The notes under the pieces were generated by a model, which was not told the DNA's origin, made no database searches, and saw nothing but the letters and a program-made list of their open reading frames with translations. Positions 61,901 to 64,000 of a DNA stretch of 64,000 nt are shown here, one piece after another. A program made the position numbers and the translations under genes. Origin of the DNA: Cellulomonas sp. Root485 (GTDB lineage: Bacteria > Actinomycetota > Actinomycetes > Actinomycetales > Cellulomonadaceae); the NCBI RefSeq assembly GCF_001426705.1, contig NZ_LMFC01000001.1:843102-907101 (forward strand), in the 5' to 3' direction. Position 1 is the first letter of the stretch; each line of letters begins with the position of its first letter.

Positions 61901-62423
61901 GACCGAGGGACTGCAGCTGCACCCGCTGGGCCGGCTCGTGGTGCAGCAGGGGTTCGTCCCCCTGAACACCGCGCGCGAGATCGACCGGGTCGGCGGCGCC
62001 GTGCCGCGCGACGCCCGCCGGTTCGCGATCACCGACCCCGTGATCGGCGGTGCGGTTTCCAGCGTGTCGCCGGTCGGGGACGAGTTCCCGGACAGCCAGT
62101 TCTTCGAGATGAGCGACGCCGAACGTCTCGCGGCCCCCGGTGTGGTGGTGCGCGAGGCGGGGGTGAGCTTCGGGAACGACCGGTACGCCTCCGACGCCTC
62201 GGCCGGGGTCGCGGAGCCGTTCCGGTACACCGAGATCGTCGTCGGGCCGGACGGCGTGCCCGTCGTGCTGCCCGACCCGACGCCGGCGGAACCGGGACAC
62301 CTGCGGGCCGGTCTGCGGCTCGCCGCTGCGGTGCGTGCGAGCACCCGATCCGCCGTCGCCGAGCGCTACGCCGGGCAGGAGCGACCGGACGCGCCCCGGC
62401 TGGCGGGGCTGGTGAGGTTCTGA
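58983..62423 (+). CDS. Large DUF6603-domain protein
   Basis: This 1146-residue protein has an alpha-helical N-terminal part (about 1-230) and a long beta-rich remainder. A DUF6603-like region lies at about 640-925 and includes GFGLLYAADRTLDV, FGAKASLYAAAYGFSLEGYI, FDVLVTFWPPHFIADF and ILWWDYTVSFD. There is no signal peptide and no clear membrane helix. The C-terminal 200 residues contain Gly/Ala/Asp-rich links and ASTRSAVAERYAG. GTG 58983 is coupled to the phosphoesterase stop, and its own stop shares one base with the next ATG. DUF6603 has no assigned function that I know. Repeated amphipathic beta strands suggest a structural or lipid/polymer-contacting role, which is speculation. Confidence 0.75.
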   Translation: MSAGSVLRGIADEVVDFVTFVADLLGRPEARSAVLADLGAAPDATTKKLVLPEAPLAAITAYRAQVDPDLQADVEALGNLALLVGAVIDQIEAWEGTDWAGRGDTFVNSLLDLLGSTYVRRRWPKLFLVMQAMSITSELTASLAPGEQAHDRFLQAFGTIFSFVWNPGRTLDDLDDTQPGAEGSTLNTIRDTSFLVVDGLIRGIVAAIAVADQTLDADSLNALGDVVVGWDAVALDVDSPVRPTAADVLSGRMVSLALRRDGDTDAEQLRVTWMYLPRRLGTPDRPHQLFLALGGTLTLDEVLNPGADSPTWHFRVEIRSDAGAALLIGGEEGVQANADAATSAVSVSWSAVPDETGISYALPRATGTRLELGEIAAVLTLGASGARVLFRLDHCALVIDSADKDSFLRKLLGGRPVRKVFSLGLGYDAKLGFIHEVHVSSSVDATGPEPPFSSSGPAGPPAVEMTLPLGGGGLLGINVHEVVLRLAGNRADAPETGWAVAVGALVSFSTQIGPVYIRVDRLGLFASIDTMTPSEDRNQRLVQADVDATRPTGIALDLRTGPVSGGGTIQFDPTTGDYVGALVLRVGKRVTITCVGLASTKDREGNDVTSFLLIGTVEHLGLSAGFITFDGFGLLYAADRTLDVAAVRAALPSGQLKHILFPADPVKHLPELVSALRTFFPAREGTHIYGFLVKMTFGSGQPLLRADLALMLERDSVKDSSRLLVLGRVSSVLPQDKNPLVTLNLDVVGVFDFDTGSAALDAVLYDSKLCGRFVLTGAAAFRRERGQGFALAIGGFNPRFTPPANFPVVPRVTVALTTGDNPRLVIEAYIAITSNTLQFGAKASLYAAAYGFSLEGYIGFDVLVTFWPPHFIADFAAGVQLKRGSRNLFKIDVKGMLEGPIPLRVAGKATFGILWWDYTVSFDKTLIGGGGSPVTETIDVVTELLARLNDPHSWMTELPASATQVAGVRGAPRTEGLQLHPLGRLVVQQGFVPLNTAREIDRVGGAVPRDARRFAITDPVIGGAVSSVSPVGDEFPDSQFFEMSDAERLAAPGVVVREAGVSFGNDRYASDASAGVAEPFRYTEIVVGPDGVPVVLPDPTPAEPGHLRAGLRLAAAVRASTRSAVAERYAGQERPDAPRLAGLVRF

Positions 62424-64000
62424 TGTCCGAGCCGAACCTCGTCTTCCTCCCGTGGGCCCGCCGCGGGGGTGCGCTCGACCTGCCCGAGGACCGGCCCGAC
62501 GGGCATCCGGCGAGCCACGCGTCGGCGACTGCCGAGGTGCGCGTCAACGGCGCCGGTCCCGCGAGCGTGTCCGTCCAGCTCCTGGGCCCCGGCGACGTCA
62601 CCGCACTGGCCCCGCAGCAGGTCATCCGGACCGACCCGGCGCCCGGGACGCGCACCTTCGAGTCCAACTACCTGGCGCTCGTGGAGCTGGACGAGCCGGC
62701 CCTGCCCTGGTTGTTCACACCGGCCAAGGCGTCGGCGGGACGGCTCCGACCCTGGCTGTGCCTCGTCGTGGTCCGCGAGCAGCCCGGCGTGCGGCTGGCG
62801 TCGCCGACGCGCGGTTCGCTGCCGGTCCTGACGGTCGGCGCGCCGGCCCGGCCGGAGGACGAGCTGCCCGACCTCGACGAGAGCTGGGCCTGGGCGCACG
62901 CGCAGCTCGCCACCGACGCATCGATGACGGACGCGGCGCTCGCCGACGCGCTCGCCGCCGACCCGGGCCGCAGCCTGTCCCGGCTGGTCTCCGGGCGCCT
63001 GCTGGCGGAGCAGACCGAGTACCTCGCCTGCGTCGTGCCCACCTTCGAGGCGGGCCGGCGGACGGGGCTGGGGGACGACCCCGGAACCGCCGAGGGCCCG
63101 GCGTGGCGCCGCGCGCCGGGCATGGGGCCGGTCGAGCTGCCCGTCCTGCACCACTGGCGGTTCGCGACCGGCCCGGCGGGCGACTTCCAGTCACTGGCTC
63201 TCGCGATCCGTGGGCGCCCGGTCGAGGACGGCTTCGGCACGCGGGCAGTGGACCTGTCCACGTCGGGGCTCGGGATCGCCGGCGCCGACGACACGCAGGT
63301 GCTGCTCGCCGGCGCCCTGCTCGCACTGGACGCTCCGGCCGAGCGGTGGTCGGACCCGGCGATGGCGGGACGGTTCGCGACCGCCCTCGTCGACGTGCTG
63401 AACACCCCCGACCAGCAGCCGGCGGCCAACCCGCTGCTGGCGCCGCCCCGCTACGGCCAGGCGTACGCGACGGCTCCGGCCCTGGACCCGGCCGCGAGCG
63501 CACGCTGGTACGAGCGGCTCAACACCGACCCGGCGCACCGGGTGGCCGCCGCGCTCGGCACGCTCGTGGTGCAGCAGCAGCAGGAGACGCTGGTGGCCGC
63601 GGCCTGGGACCAGGCGGCGGACCTGCACGCCGCGGGCCGGGTCTTCGGGCTCGCCGCGCTCGGCCTCGCGGTCGCCGACAGCCTGCACCGGCGGCACGTC
63701 GTCCCGCTGCCGCCCGAGGCCGGCCTGTTCGTGCTCGCGCCGCTGCGGGCCCGGCTCCTGCAGGCGGCCCCTGCCACCGGGGGAGCCAGCTTCGCCCAGC
63801 AGTGGGCGCAGTCGCAGCTGCCGGACCAGGCGCTGAGCCCGGTGGTCCGGCGCGTGACCCGGTCGCGCGGTCCGGTGGTGAGACGGGTCGGCCGGACCGG
63901 GTCGATCGGGAGGATCGACGTCCTCGACCGGATGGCGCCGATCTCGCGGATCGGCCGCGAGCTCACGCCGCCCGCCGGCCCGCTCACGTTCGAGGCAGGG
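62423..64000 (+). CDS. Unrecognised large protein, partial at the window edge
   Basis: ATG 62423 lies inside the previous stop (TGATG), and the frame stays open for 526 codons to the end of the window. The protein begins MSEPNLVFLPWARRGGALD and includes RPWLCLVVVREQPGV, DESWAWAHAQLA and LHHWRFATGPAGDFQSLA. It has no signal peptide or membrane segment and is rich in Ala, Pro and Arg. I do not recognise a family. Tight coupling to the DUF6603 gene implies a shared function. The beta-rich first 150 residues followed by helical parts suggest a multidomain structural protein. Confidence 0.7.
   Translation, partial: MSEPNLVFLPWARRGGALDLPEDRPDGHPASHASATAEVRVNGAGPASVSVQLLGPGDVTALAPQQVIRTDPAPGTRTFESNYLALVELDEPALPWLFTPAKASAGRLRPWLCLVVVREQPGVRLASPTRGSLPVLTVGAPARPEDELPDLDESWAWAHAQLATDASMTDAALADALAADPGRSLSRLVSGRLLAEQTEYLACVVPTFEAGRRTGLGDDPGTAEGPAWRRAPGMGPVELPVLHHWRFATGPAGDFQSLALAIRGRPVEDGFGTRAVDLSTSGLGIAGADDTQVLLAGALLALDAPAERWSDPAMAGRFATALVDVLNTPDQQPAANPLLAPPRYGQAYATAPALDPAASARWYERLNTDPAHRVAAALGTLVVQQQQETLVAAAWDQAADLHAAGRVFGLAALGLAVADSLHRRHVVPLPPEAGLFVLAPLRARLLQAAPATGGASFAQQWAQSQLPDQALSPVVRRVTRSRGPVVRRVGRTGSIGRIDVLDRMAPISRIGRELTPPAGPLTFEAG

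Noticed and set aside
1-64000. CRISPR arrays, tRNA/rRNA genes, insertion sequences, prophage integrase or attachment sites
   Set aside because: I looked for regularly spaced repeats, cloverleaf-like sequences, transposase motifs and direct repeats next to tRNA genes and found none that I could support.

Overview
The window is very GC-rich, gene-dense DNA with frequent GTG starts and 4-bp start/stop overlaps. That, together with LacI, GntR and IclR regulators and many secreted glycosidases, points to a Gram-positive actinobacterium of the Micrococcales (Cellulomonas-like). This is inference from composition and gene families; no rRNA or tRNA marker is present. I found 45 protein genes (two cut by the window edges), no tRNA or rRNA, no insertion sequence and no CRISPR array.

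Layout. (a) 1-1724: tail of a surface protein, then an orphan sugar-binding lipoprotein behind a LacI-type operator. (b) 1825-9671: a divergent cluster. AraC regulator, GH35 beta-galactosidase and Gfo/Idh oxidoreductase lie on minus; a DUF5107-TPR protein lies on plus. (c) 9707-12879: a glycosyltransferase, a MATE pump and a phosphotransferase. (d) 12948-28010: a beta-galactan utilisation island. It holds two LacI repressors, a CUT1 importer without its own ATPase, a GH2 and two GH42 beta-galactosidases, and a secreted GH53 endo-galactanase with a promoter and two operators. GH53 would cut galactan outside the cell, the importer would take up oligomers, and GH2/GH42 (perhaps GH35) would release galactose inside.

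(e) 28101-36519: a deoxysugar or aldose oxidation cluster. It has a GntR/FadR regulator, an enolase-superfamily dehydratase, an amidohydrolase lactonase, a RhaM-like mutarotase, a CUT1 importer again without ATPase, a zinc dehydrogenase and an SDR. A 17-bp element shared by two divergent promoters ties both halves to one regulator. (f) 36635-37479: a stand-alone maltokinase-cap-like protein and a 47-residue acidic protein. (g) 37485-46278: IclR, KduI, KduD, a complete CUT2 (ribose-type) importer and an aldehyde dehydrogenase, probably for uronate-derived sugars.

(h) 46526-54871: an 1818-residue secreted protein that fuses a ThuA-like domain to a copper-radical oxidase with all expected active-site residues, followed by carbohydrate-binding-type domains. 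Two copper-handling genes (YcnI-like, CopC-CopD) lie nearby. (i) 54878-56080: a DeoR regulator divergent from a DUF4406 protein. (j) 56173-64000: three very large, translationally coupled genes (PhoD-like phosphoesterase, DUF6603 protein, unrecognised protein). These run off the window and are the best candidate for an undescribed system.

Regulatory reading. Several regulators and single genes carry a TAnnnT -10 element only 5-8 nt before the start codon, which suggests leaderless mRNAs. LacI-type palindromes with a central CG, GntR, IclR and DeoR elements sit next to their matching regulator genes.
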